From Streptomyces hygroscopicus subsp. hygroscopicus (GTDB taxonomy: Bacteria > Actinomycetota > Actinomycetes > Streptomycetales > Streptomycetaceae): a DNA stretch of 64,000 nt. Below, piece by piece: positions 34,560-43,598 of this stretch. Position numbers and translations under genes: made by a program. The notes under the pieces were generated by a model that ran no database searches, was not told where the DNA came from, and was given only the letters and a program-made list of their open reading frames with translations. How positions within the stretch are numbered: the stretch's first letter is position 1; each line of letters starts with the position of its first letter. The DNA lies in contig NZ_BSSM01000012.1 in NCBI RefSeq assembly GCF_030269125.1, positions 245,694-309,693 of the forward strand. The letters are read 5' to 3'.

Positions 34560-35261
34560 ATGGCAGAGCAGCTGGCGGGACTGGCCGACGACCGCGCCCT
34601 CCTGGGCCGTACCAGCACGGCGGAGAGGGTCTCGGACATCCTCAGGAGCCGTGTCGCGGACGGGTACTTCCCGCCCGGCACCCGGCTGTCCGAGGACAGC
34701 ATCGGCGGGGCGCTCGGCGTCTCCCGCAACACCCTGCGCGAGGCGTTCCGGCTGCTCACGCATGAGCGCCTGCTGGTCCACGAGCTCAACCGGGGCGTGT
34801 TCGTCCGGGTCCTCAGCGTCGAGGACGTCGAGGACATCTACCGCACCCGCGCCCTCGTGGAGTGCGCCGTCGTGCGCGGCCTCGGCGAGCCGCCGTACCC
34901 CCTGCGGGGGATGGCCGGCGCGGTCGCCGCGGGCGAGACGGCGGCCGCCGAGGATGACTGGAAAGCGGTGGGTACGGCCAACATCCACTTCCACCAGGAG
35001 CTGGTCGCCCTCGCCCGCAGTGAACGCACGGACGAGCTGATGCGCAGTGTCTTCGCCGAACTCCGCCTGGCCTTCCACCTGGTGGACGACCCGCGCCGGC
35101 TGCACGAGCCCTACCTCGCCCGCAACCGCCAGATCCTCCGGGCACTGGAGACGGGGGAGCGGGACGGGGCGGAGGGACTGCTGGAGACGTACCTGGCGGA
35201 CTCGCTGGAGCGGGTGGTGGAGGTCTACCGCCGCCGGGTGGGCGAGGAAAGCGCCCCGTGA
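34560..35261 (+). CDS. GntR-family regulator, FadR/FCD subgroup
   Basis: 233 residues. The winged helix (about 20-85) is followed by an all-helical FCD domain with metal-ligand residues (EDVEDIYRTRALVECAVV, NIHFHQELVALARSERTDELM, RNRQILRALETGERDGAEGLLETYL). FCD regulators bind organic acids. It is divergent from the MFS-cyclase-pxpABC operon and probably represses it through the 19-bp palindrome. ATG 34560 has little leader, so the message may be almost leaderless. Confidence 0.9.
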   Translation: MAEQLAGLADDRALLGRTSTAERVSDILRSRVADGYFPPGTRLSEDSIGGALGVSRNTLREAFRLLTHERLLVHELNRGVFVRVLSVEDVEDIYRTRALVECAVVRGLGEPPYPLRGMAGAVAAGETAAAEDDWKAVGTANIHFHQELVALARSERTDELMRSVFAELRLAFHLVDDPRRLHEPYLARNRQILRALETGERDGAEGLLETYLADSLERVVEVYRRRVGEESAP

Positions 35262-35272
35262 GGGCGCGGGGC

Positions 35273-35326
35273 ACGGCCCGGCCGACCGCGACGGCCCGGC
35301 CGACCGCGACGGCCCGGCCGACCGCG
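35273..35326. repeat. 18-bp tandem repeat, three copies
   Basis: ACGGCCCGGCCGACCGCG at 35273, 35291 and 35309, followed by two diverged copies ending CGACCACG (35327 to about 35365). It lies between the GntR gene and the SMC-like operon. Confidence 0.85.
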
Positions 35327-35392
35327 ACGGCCCGGCCCCGACCACGACGGCCGGCCCCGACCACGACGATCCGCGCTCCCGGGGCTTCCCGT

Positions 35393-35423
35393 TTGGGTGG
35401 ATGTCGGACCCAGGACCTACTCT
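35393..35423 (+). promoter_or_regulatory. Promoter for leaderless transcription of the SMC-like operon
   Basis: TTGGGT (35393-35398), 19 bases, TACTCT (35418-35423), then seven bases to the GTG at 35431. This spacing puts the transcription start at the first codon, as for Streptomyces leaderless genes. Confidence 0.5.
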
Positions 35424-35430
35424 GTGCACC

Positions 35431-36942
35431 GTGACTTCCGAGACCGCTCCGCCGCAGCTCAGCGCAGCGCACCGCCCCGCGCAGGGACCCGCCGCCGACG
35501 AGGGCCTCGCCCGTCGGCTGCGCGCGCTCGCGTGCACCGCGCCCCTGCACGACCTGGACGCGCGCAAGGGCAGCCTGGCCGGTGAGTACTCGGTGTACGG
35601 AATGGCCGAGGTGGCCCTCGCCGCCATCGACCTGGTCACGCTGAACATGGACTTCGACACCGGCGCCGACCACGAGCAGATCGTCGCCCGGCTGGTCCCG
35701 CGCATCGCCGCCCAGGCCCCGCACCGCCCCGCCGCCGAGCACGAGCGCGTGGCCCGCTGGGTCCTGGAGAACCTGATCAACGTCGGCAGCGTGGACCGCG
35801 GCTTCCGCGCCGTCTACGGCACCTTCGCGGCCGACGGCACCTACGTCCGCCGCGACTACGACTTCAAGCTGATCGAGGAGGTCCCGGGCCCCGGCGGCAC
35901 GGTGTACCTGCGGACCACCGACGAGGCGGTCAACGTCCTGGTCGGCGCCCTCGACACCGACGTCACCAGCGCCCAGATCGCCGCCGAGGTCAAGCTGGAG
36001 GTGCTGATCAACCGCGGTCGGCTCGCCGATGCCCAGCTCGCCGCCGAGCAGGCCCGCTACCGCACCGTGCAGTACTCCGAGACCCTGCGCCGCGCCCTGG
36101 AGGCCACCCGGCGCAACGTACGCGCGGTCGACTGGCTCAACGCCGTGCCCGACATGATCGCCGAGGCCCTGGACCACGTGGCGGACCGCTACCGACACGA
36201 GAACGCGATCCTCACCAACATCCGCAAGGCCCGTGACGAGACCGAGGAGCCCGAGCACAAGCGGCGCGCCGCCGAGCTGGTCGACATCGTCAAGGACTGC
36301 ATCCGCCGGCACACCCAGCTCCAGTCCCGGCTGCTGGAGGCGGGCCCGCTGTTCCGCGCCGAACAGGACCGGCAGGCCTTCGCCGCGCCCGCGAGCACGT
36401 CGGGCATCGACCTGTACGGCCACCTGGTCGCCCCGGTGCTGCCCCTCCCCGTCGAGCGGGCGACGCGGGTCACCGACGCGTTCTTCGCCCGCGGCACGGG
36501 CCTGCGCACCCCGGTGTCGGTGCGGGTCGCCGACCTCGTGGACATCCTGCTGACCCCGCCCGTGGAGCGCGAGCACCTGGGCGCCGAGATGCCCGAGCCC
36601 GACCTGATCGCGACGCCCGACGACAGCCGGTTCAGCGAGGAGCAGCTGGCCGCCGCGATGGAACTGCTGGACCTGCCGGCCGACGCCCCGCGCAGGCTCT
36701 CCGGGCTGCTCGCCGAGGCCCGGCGCACCGGCGACCCCGACCTGGCCTACCTGGTCGCCCTGCTGTCGGTGCACGCGGCCAGCCCCGCCGTCGGCACCGC
36801 CTACCGGCAGGGCGAGGAGAGACTGCTGTTCGCCGTGGACGACGGCACCGAACTGGACGACCCCGAGTTCGGCGGCGCCGACCTCATCGTGGGCATGGCG
36901 CTGCTCGACGCGGCAGGGATGGCGGCGGACCGAGCAGCATGA
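35431..36942 (+). CDS. Kleisin-like (MksF/JetA-type) candidate, first gene of SMC-like operon
   Basis: 503 residues from GTG 35431; ATG 35401 in frame is an alternative. It is almost entirely helical, without signal peptide or TM. An N-terminal helical domain with ARKGSLAGEYSVYGMAEVALAAIDLV and VARWVLENLINVGSVDRGFRAVYG is followed by long helices (ETLRRALEATRRNVRAVDWLNAVPDMIAEALDHVADRYRHENAILTNIRKARDE...) and a mixed C-terminal domain. Length, helix content and position before a small winged-helix-like gene and an SMC-like ATPase gene match MukF/MksF/JetA. Direct homology could not be checked. The next gene starts 31 bases downstream. Confidence 0.7.
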   Translation: MTSETAPPQLSAAHRPAQGPAADEGLARRLRALACTAPLHDLDARKGSLAGEYSVYGMAEVALAAIDLVTLNMDFDTGADHEQIVARLVPRIAAQAPHRPAAEHERVARWVLENLINVGSVDRGFRAVYGTFAADGTYVRRDYDFKLIEEVPGPGGTVYLRTTDEAVNVLVGALDTDVTSAQIAAEVKLEVLINRGRLADAQLAAEQARYRTVQYSETLRRALEATRRNVRAVDWLNAVPDMIAEALDHVADRYRHENAILTNIRKARDETEEPEHKRRAAELVDIVKDCIRRHTQLQSRLLEAGPLFRAEQDRQAFAAPASTSGIDLYGHLVAPVLPLPVERATRVTDAFFARGTGLRTPVSVRVADLVDILLTPPVEREHLGAEMPEPDLIATPDDSRFSEEQLAAAMELLDLPADAPRRLSGLLAEARRTGDPDLAYLVALLSVHAASPAVGTAYRQGEERLLFAVDDGTELDDPEFGGADLIVGMALLDAAGMAADRAA

Positions 36943-36973
36943 GCAAGACAGAAAGCGACAAGGAGCCGAACCC

Positions 36974-37852
36974 GTGAGCGAGCACGTCGAGTGGAGTGAC
37001 ACCGAGGCCCCGGCCCCGTCGGCCACCGCCGCCGTCACCCCCGCCGACGCCGCCGACGCGGCGCGGCTCGTCGCCTACGGGCTGCAACCCAAGCTGCAGC
37101 CCGCCCGCGACCAGGACTACACCGAACTGCTGCGCCGCTACCGCGAGGACCCCGCGTTCGCACGGCTCGCCGACGCCGTCGCCACCGGCCTGGGACTCGT
37201 CGTCCTGGAGGTGTCCCCGCGCGCGGGCATGGCCGTGACCGCCGCCGAGGACTCGGTGTTCGCCGTCCGCATGGGCGACTACGCGCGTCGTACCACCGCC
37301 GACTCCGGCGACCGCTTCCTGCACGGACTCGCCCATCTCGCCGTCGCCGCCCTCGCCTTCCCGCGCCCCGAGGACCTGGCCGACGACGGCTACATCGGCC
37401 GCGTCACCGTCAACGGCGTCGACGCGTTCGTCCGGCAGGCCTGCCGCCGCCTGGAGGAGCGGGCCGAGGAACAGGGCGAGAACACCGACCCGGCCACCGA
37501 CGCGCCCGGACTGGAGGCCGCCTGGCGCATCTGGGCCAGACGCAGCGCCACCGGCGCCACCAAGGACGCCCGCCGGCCCGCCTCCTCCACCACCGGCATC
37601 ATCGCCAAGGCCCTCGCCTTCCTCACCGACTCCGGCTTCCTCCAGCGCACCGGCGACGAGGGCGGCGGCACCTACCGCACCACCGCCCGCTACCAGCTCC
37701 AGGTCCGCGACATGGCCGGCACCGCCGCCATGGCCGAACTCCTCGAACTCGGCGTGGTCCCGGTGACCGACGGCACCGCCAGCCTGCTGCCCGCGGAGGA
37801 CACCGACGACCTGGACCTGGTGCCCGACGCGGGCCTCCCGTTCCATTCCTGA
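36974..37852 (+). CDS. MksE/JetB-like candidate, second gene of SMC-like operon
   Basis: 292 residues from GTG 36974 with AAGGAG upstream. The N terminus is disordered (about 1-30). A helical domain contains YTELLRRYREDPAFARLADAVATGLGLVVLEVSPRAGMAV, and the C-terminal half shows winged-helix character (TTGIIAKALAFLTDSGFLQRTGDEGGGTYRTTARYQLQVRDM). Small winged-helix KITE subunits (MukE, MksE, JetB) occupy this place in condensin operons. It is inferred to bind the kleisin and the ATPase heads. Confidence 0.7.
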   Translation: MSEHVEWSDTEAPAPSATAAVTPADAADAARLVAYGLQPKLQPARDQDYTELLRRYREDPAFARLADAVATGLGLVVLEVSPRAGMAVTAAEDSVFAVRMGDYARRTTADSGDRFLHGLAHLAVAALAFPRPEDLADDGYIGRVTVNGVDAFVRQACRRLEERAEEQGENTDPATDAPGLEAAWRIWARRSATGATKDARRPASSTTGIIAKALAFLTDSGFLQRTGDEGGGTYRTTARYQLQVRDMAGTAAMAELLELGVVPVTDGTASLLPAEDTDDLDLVPDAGLPFHS

Positions 37853-37907
37853 CGCGCCCAGCGCCCCCGAACGACCGCACCTTTCACCAGACTTACGAGA
37901 GTCCGCC

Positions 37908-40900
37908 ATGTACGAGCTGTCCCGGGTCCGCCTCTACTCCATCGGGCCCGCCGGTGCGCGCTACGCCGACACCGTGCTTGACCTGCGGGGCGTCGGCGAG
38001 CCCGTGCCCGATCCGGCGCCCACGCAGGCGGAGTTCTTCGCGGAGGAGCCGTCCGGGCCGCCGCGCCGCCCCGCGCCCGCGGGCGTGCTGTTCCTGGAGA
38101 ACGGCGGCGGCAAGTCGGTCCTGCTCAAGCTGATCTTCTCGGTGATGCTCCCCGGCCACCGCAACACCCTCGGCGGCGCCAGCTCCGGCGTGCTGCGCAA
38201 GTTCCTGCTCGCCGACGACTGCGGCCATGTCGCCCTGGAGTGGCAGCACGTGCAGACCGGCGAGTGCGTGGTCGTCGGCAAGGTCAGCGAGTGGCGCGGC
38301 CGCCAGGTCTCCAACGACCCGCGCAGGTTCGCCGAGGCCTGGTACTCCTTCCGGCCCGGCCCCGGACTCAGCCTGGACAACCTGCCGGTGGCCGAGTCCA
38401 CCGCCGTCCGGCCCTCCGCCGAGGGCGCCTCGGGCGCGCAGGGCCGCCGCCGCACCATGAAGGGCTTCCGCGACGCCCTCACCGAGGCAGGCAAGGCATA
38501 CCCGCACCTGGAGGTGCACTGGGAGGAGATCCACGAGCGCTGGACCGAGCACCTCGGCGACCTGGGCCTCGACCCCGAACTCTTCCGCTACCAGCGCGAG
38601 ATGAACGCCGACGAGGGCGAGGCGGCCGGCCTCTTCGCGGTCAAGAAGGACTCCGACTTCACCGACCTGCTGCTGCGCGCGGTCACCGACACCCGGGACA
38701 CCGACGGCCTCGCCGACCTCGTCAGCGGCTTCGGCAACAAGCTCGGCCGGCGCGCGGAACTCATCGCCGAACGCGACTTCACCGCCGGTTCGGTGGACCT
38801 GCTCGGCCGGATCGTGGAGGCCGCCGACGCCCGCGGCCGCGCCCGGGAGATCCACGCCGGGGCCGAGCGCCGCACCCGTACCCTCGCCCGGCGGCTGTCC
38901 GCGCGCGCCGTCCAGGAGCGGATCCGCGCCGCCGACCTCGCCCAGCGGGTCACCGCCGCCGCGTACGCCGTCACCCACACCGAGGGCGCCCGCGAGCGCA
39001 GCTCTCTGATCGCCGCCGAACTCGCTTACCGGCACGCCTCGTTGGCCCTCACCGCCGCCGAGAAGGCCGCCGCCGCGCAGAAGCGCGAGCTGGCCGACGC
39101 GCGCACCCTGCACTCCGCCTGGCAGGCCGCCGAGGCCGTGCTGCGCCACCGCGCCGCCGCCGACCGCGTCGCCCGCGTCTCCGCCGCCATCCAGGAGGCC
39201 GAGCGGGACGCGGCCCCCGCCCTCGCCGCCCGCGCCAAGGCCGCCGTGGACCTCGTACGGGCCCTGCACGAGGCCGCCGAGAACGCCGAGGACCTGGCCA
39301 ACGAGGGGGAGGAGCGTTCCGCCGCCCTCCAGGAGGCCGGCGACTCGGCCTACCGCGACTCCACCGCCGCCGCCACCGAGGCCCAGCGCGCCCGCAGCGA
39401 GGCCGGACACCTGCGCCAGCGGCTCGCCGAGGTCGAGCAGGAGACCGCCGAGGCCGTCCGCGCCGGCTGGCTCGACGACAGCGCCCCCGACGCCGACCCG
39501 GCCCGCGCCGCGCTCGCCGCGAGCGACGCCGAGAAGACCACCGTCGCCGCCTGGGACACCGCCCGCGAGGCCGCCCGCACGGCCGCCGAGCACGCCCGCG
39601 AGACCGCCGCCGCCGAGTCCCGCGCCGAACTGACCGCGGCCCGCGCCGCCGACGCCGCGACCGCGGCCGAGCGCGCCCACGAGGCCGAACGGCGCCTCGC
39701 GGACGCCCTGGCCGCCGAGGAGCGCCTCGCAGAACTCCTCGGCCTGCCCGCTGCGGCCCCCCGGGCGGGCCTGCCCGCCCAGCGCACCGACGCGTCCGGC
39801 GGCGCCCCGCGCCCCGACCGGGACGAGCTGCCCGGCGGTCCCCTCACCGCCGCCGAACTCGACCGCTACGCCGACGAACTGCGCGAACTCCTGGACGACG
39901 CGGTCGCCACCGCCGAACGCCAGCTCTTCGACCTGCGCACGGCCGCCGCCGACGACGCCCGCATCCTCGGCGCCCTCGGCGACGGCGGACTGCTGCCACC
40001 GGGACCCGACGTCCTGGCCACCGTCGAGTTCCTCGGCGAGCACGGCATCCCCGCGCTGCCCGGCTGGCGCTATCTCGCCCAGTCCGTCGACCCCACCGAC
40101 CACGCCCGGGTGCTCGCCGCCCGGCCCGAACTGGTCGACGGCGTCATCATCACCGACCCCGACACCCACGCCCGTGCCCGCGAGGCGCTCGCCGACGCCG
40201 CGCTGCTGCCCCGGTCCGCCGTGGCCGTCGGCACCGCCGCGGCGCTGCTCACCCCGACCCCCGCCGAAGGCGCCGCACCCGACGGCGTGTTCCTGGTGCC
40301 GCCGAACCCGGCCATGCACGACGAGCACGCCGCCGACGAGGAACGCCAGGCCCTGCGCGCCCGTGCCACCCAGCGCGACGAGGAGATCCGGGCGCTCGCC
40401 GCCCGGCTCGGCAAGGACCGCGAACTCGCCGCCCGGCTGGCCTCCTGGCGCACCGGCTGCCCCGCCGGGCGCCTCGCCGAGCTGGCCCGCGCCGCCGAGG
40501 AGGCCCGCGCCTTCGCCGAGGAGTCCGAGGCCGAGCTCGCCGAGGCCCGCACCCTGCGCGCGGAGGCCGAGGAGACCGCCGCCGAGGCCACCCGGCTCCG
40601 CGACGAACGCCAGGAGGCCGCCCAGAAGGCCCGGCGCGCCGCCGACGCCCTCGCCGGACTCGCCTTCCGGCTGCGCGAACGCGCCGGCTGGCAGGCCCGG
40701 TTGCGTGAACTCGCCGACGAGGCCACCGAGTCCGAGGCCCGCGCCCAGACCTGTCTGGACCGCGCTCGCGCCGCCGACGAGGACCGCCGCGCCGCCCAGC
40801 GCGCCGCCGACGACGCCCGCCGCACCGCGCGTGCCCTGCGCGCCGAGCGCTCCGAGATCGCCGGCGCCCCCGACGACGTACCGGTCGAGGACACCGACGC

Positions 40901-42551
40901 CCCCAGGGCCTCCCTGCCCGCGCTGCGCGAGGCCTACCGGGCGGCGTCCCAGGTGTACGAGAAGGTCGGCGTCGGTGCCGACCTGCGCGCCGAGCAGGCC
41001 CGCGCGGAGAGCGACGAGAGCGCCGCCCGCGCCGATCTGGACCGGCTCAGCAACAAGGTCCGCACCCGCGCCGAAGCGCTCCTCGAGTCGCCCGACGGCT
41101 CCGACGGACCCTCCCGGCAGGCGGCGGCCGCCCGTGCCGAGGAACTGGTGCAGCTGCTGGAGACCCGCATGTCGACGGCGAGCGAGCAGCTCGGGCGGCT
41201 GCGCGGCGAGGCCGAGCGGCACGCCCCCGAGGACGGCGAGGCGCACACCGAGCTGCCCGAGGACCTGGTGCCCCGTGACGCCGAGCACGCCCAGGCGCTG
41301 CTGCGCACCGCGACCACCGAACTCGCCGCCCGCACCGAGGCGCTGGCGCAGGCCCGGGACGCCCACGGCGAACTGCTGGCCGCCCACCGCGCCGCCGAGG
41401 ACGCGGCCGGCGGCTTCGACGAGATCGCCGCGATGCTCCGCGACCTGCTGCGCGAGCACGCTCCCGAGGAGGAGCAGGAGGAGCCGGAGCCGTACCCGGG
41501 TGGCCTGGAGGAGGCACGGCGGTCCGCGGCCGAGGCCCGCCGTTCGCTGCGCGGCTGCGCCGCCGACCTGTCCGCCGCCGAGTCGGGCGTGCGCGAGGCG
41601 AGCGACGTGCTGGTCCGGCACGCCAACTCCACGCGCTACGAGCAGGTCCGCACCCCCGCCCGGCAGCAGATCCGCGAGCTGCCCGCCGCCGCGCTGCCCG
41701 AGCACGCGCAGAAGTGGGCCGACGCCTTCGCGCCCCGGCTGCGGGTCCTCACCGACGAGTTGGCGCAGCTGGAGCGCAACCGCGACTCGATCGTGGACCG
41801 GCTGCGCGGTCTCGTGGAGTCGGCGCTCGCCACCCTGCGCTCCGCCCAGCGGCTGTCCCGGCTCCCGGAGGGGCTCGGCGAGTGGTCGGGCCAGGAGTTC
41901 CTGCGCATCCGCTTCGAGGAGCCCGACCAGGCGACGCTCACCGAACGGCTCGGCGAGGTGATCGACGAGGCCACGCGCGCCGCCGTCAGGAAGAACTCCG
42001 ACCTGCGCCGCGACGGCATGTCCCTGCTGCTGCGCGGTGTCGGGGCGGCCCTGCAGCCCAAGGGCGTGGCCGTCGAGATCCTCAAGCCGGACGCCGTGCT
42101 GCGCGCCGAGCGGGTCCCCGTCGGGCAGATGGGCGACGTCTTCTCCGGCGGCCAGCTGCTCACCGCCGCCATCGCCCTGTACTGCACGATGGCCGCGCTG
42201 CGCTCGAACGACCGGGGCCGCGACAAGCACCGGCACGCGGGCACGCTGTTCCTGGACAACCCGATCGGCCGCGCCAACGCCACCTACCTGCTGGAACTCC
42301 AGCGTGCCGTCTCCGACGCCCTCGGCGTCCAGCTCCTTTACACCACGGGTCTGTTCGACACCACCGCGCTTGCCGAGTTCCCCCTGGTCATCCGCCTGCG
42401 CAACGACGCGGACCTCAGGGCCGGCCTGAAGTACATCAGCGTGGAGGAACACCTCAGGCCCGGCCTTCCCCAGCAGCCGCAGGCGGGGGAGTCGGTGCAC
42501 AGCGAGATCACGGCGACGAGGATGTTCAAGAAGCCGGCGGTGAACGGCTAG
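37908..42551 (+). CDS. SMC/MukB-like coiled-coil ATPase, third gene of SMC-like operon
   Basis: 1547 residues. The N-terminal head has the P-loop ENGGGKSVLLKL (64-75), without the usual first Gly. The body is Ala/Glu/Arg heptad-rich coiled coil at about 330-640 and 820-1340, separated by a non-coiled globular segment at about 680-815 (hinge position). The C-terminal head carries the ABC signature FSGGQ (1412-1416) and Walker B TLFLDNPIGRAN with D1450 N1451, so the usual catalytic Glu is Asn. The final YTTGLFDTTALAEFPLVIRLRND fits the switch region. It is an SMC-type DNA loop extruder or clamp by architecture, preceded by kleisin-like and KITE-like genes. No JetD-like gene follows; the next gene is convergent. 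Confidence 0.85.
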   Translation: MYELSRVRLYSIGPAGARYADTVLDLRGVGEPVPDPAPTQAEFFAEEPSGPPRRPAPAGVLFLENGGGKSVLLKLIFSVMLPGHRNTLGGASSGVLRKFLLADDCGHVALEWQHVQTGECVVVGKVSEWRGRQVSNDPRRFAEAWYSFRPGPGLSLDNLPVAESTAVRPSAEGASGAQGRRRTMKGFRDALTEAGKAYPHLEVHWEEIHERWTEHLGDLGLDPELFRYQREMNADEGEAAGLFAVKKDSDFTDLLLRAVTDTRDTDGLADLVSGFGNKLGRRAELIAERDFTAGSVDLLGRIVEAADARGRAREIHAGAERRTRTLARRLSARAVQERIRAADLAQRVTAAAYAVTHTEGARERSSLIAAELAYRHASLALTAAEKAAAAQKRELADARTLHSAWQAAEAVLRHRAAADRVARVSAAIQEAERDAAPALAARAKAAVDLVRALHEAAENAEDLANEGEERSAALQEAGDSAYRDSTAAATEAQRARSEAGHLRQRLAEVEQETAEAVRAGWLDDSAPDADPARAALAASDAEKTTVAAWDTAREAARTAAEHARETAAAESRAELTAARAADAATAAERAHEAERRLADALAAEERLAELLGLPAAAPRAGLPAQRTDASGGAPRPDRDELPGGPLTAAELDRYADELRELLDDAVATAERQLFDLRTAAADDARILGALGDGGLLPPGPDVLATVEFLGEHGIPALPGWRYLAQSVDPTDHARVLAARPELVDGVIITDPDTHARAREALADAALLPRSAVAVGTAAALLTPTPAEGAAPDGVFLVPPNPAMHDEHAADEERQALRARATQRDEEIRALAARLGKDRELAARLASWRTGCPAGRLAELARAAEEARAFAEESEAELAEARTLRAEAEETAAEATRLRDERQEAAQKARRAADALAGLAFRLRERAGWQARLRELADEATESEARAQTCLDRARAADEDRRAAQRAADDARRTARALRAERSEIAGAPDDVPVEDTDAPRASLPALREAYRAASQVYEKVGVGADLRAEQARAESDESAARADLDRLSNKVRTRAEALLESPDGSDGPSRQAAAARAEELVQLLETRMSTASEQLGRLRGEAERHAPEDGEAHTELPEDLVPRDAEHAQALLRTATTELAARTEALAQARDAHGELLAAHRAAEDAAGGFDEIAAMLRDLLREHAPEEEQEEPEPYPGGLEEARRSAAEARRSLRGCAADLSAAESGVREASDVLVRHANSTRYEQVRTPARQQIRELPAAALPEHAQKWADAFAPRLRVLTDELAQLERNRDSIVDRLRGLVESALATLRSAQRLSRLPEGLGEWSGQEFLRIRFEEPDQATLTERLGEVIDEATRAAVRKNSDLRRDGMSLLLRGVGAALQPKGVAVEILKPDAVLRAERVPVGQMGDVFSGGQLLTAAIALYCTMAALRSNDRGRDKHRHAGTLFLDNPIGRANATYLLELQRAVSDALGVQLLYTTGLFDTTALAEFPLVIRLRNDADLRAGLKYISVEEHLRPGLPQQPQAGESVHSEITATRMFKKPAVNG

Positions 42552-42609
42552 GGGGCACGGGGAGCCGCGCGCGCTCCACCACGCGGACGCGCGGTCGCCC
42601 GACGTCGGG

Positions 42610-43389
42610 TCAGAAGCCGTATCCCATGCGGCGGGACAGTTCCCTGCCCGCCGCGACCGTCCGCCGGGCGACCTCCGGCAGGCGGTCCGGGTTCAGGCGG
42701 TAGACCGGTCCGGAGACGCTGATCGCCGCGATCACCTCGCCGTCGTGCGCCCGCACCGGCGCGGCCACCGCGGCGAGACCGGGTTCCAGCTCCTCGGCCG
42801 TCACGCCGTAGCCCTGCTCGACCACGGTCGCCAGCTCGGTCCGCAGCACGGCGGCGTCGGTGGCGGTGCGCGCCGTGAACCGGTGCAGCGGCCGGGCGAG
42901 CAGGTCCTCGCGCCGGGCGGGCGGCAGGTGTGCGAGGAGAACCTTGCCGCTGGAGGTGGCGTGCAGCGGGGTGCGCCGGCCCAGCCAGTTCTGCGCGGCC
43001 ACCGAGGCCGTCCCGCGGGCCTGCATGATGTTGACTGCCGCGTCCTCGTCCAGCACCGCGATGTTCACGGTCTCGCCCAGCTCGTCGGCGACCTCGCGGC
43101 AGACCGGGACGCCCTCCTGGGAGATGTCGAGCCGCACCGCCGCCGCTCCCGCCAGCCGCAGGACGCCCGCCCCCAGGCAGTACTTGCCGCGGTCCCTCGC
43201 CTGCGCCACCAGGCCCCGGTTCTCCAGGACGCCGAGCAGCCGGAACGCCGTGGACTTGTGCACGTCCAGCTCCGCGGCGATCTCGGTGACGCCCGCCTCG
43301 CCTTGCCGGGCGAGGATCTCCAGCACGCTCACCGCGCGGTCCACCGACTGCACGGCACCGGCCGCTCCCCGCTTGCGCGCCTGGGCCAT
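42610..43389 (-). CDS. IclR-family transcriptional regulator
   Basis: 259 residues. The N-terminal winged helix (AVQSVDRAVSVLEILARQGEAGVTEIAAELDVHKSTAFRLLGVLENRGLV) is followed by the IclR effector domain (LHATSSGKVLLAHLP, GYGVTAEELEPGLAAVAAPVRAHDGEVIAAISVSGPVYRL). It binds a small metabolite. It is convergent with the SMC-like gene (59 bases apart), so it probably does not serve that operon; the target is unknown. Confidence 0.93.
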   Translation of the reverse strand: MAQARKRGAAGAVQSVDRAVSVLEILARQGEAGVTEIAAELDVHKSTAFRLLGVLENRGLVAQARDRGKYCLGAGVLRLAGAAAVRLDISQEGVPVCREVADELGETVNIAVLDEDAAVNIMQARGTASVAAQNWLGRRTPLHATSSGKVLLAHLPPARREDLLARPLHRFTARTATDAAVLRTELATVVEQGYGVTAEELEPGLAAVAAPVRAHDGEVIAAISVSGPVYRLNPDRLPEVARRTVAAGRELSRRMGYGF

Positions 43390-43598
43390 GGTTCGGCGCT
43401 CACCACCTGTCGGCCGGTCCCCGATCCGTTGCGCACAGCGCGTCCCTGTGCGCCATGCGGAATCTCATCGTACCGAAGGCCCCGGTTCCGCAAGGGTGCC
43501 GACGAGGCCGGTCAGGAGGGCGGGACGGGAGAGCGGTCCGGTGGGGCGGCCCGGCTCGCGGGTCGTCCCGGCTCGGCCGTCCCCGGTCGCGGGTCGGC

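Noticed and set aside
37893..42500. A 1535-codon frame on the minus strand opposite the SMC-like gene
   Set aside because: It is the antisense shadow of an Ala/Glu-rich coiled-coil gene; the product is Gly/Val/Leu low-complexity without any domain, whereas the plus strand has clear ATPase motifs.
35431..43389. Complete Wadjet defence system
   Set aside because: No JetD-like nuclease gene in the operon or next to it; the following gene is an IclR regulator in the opposite direction.
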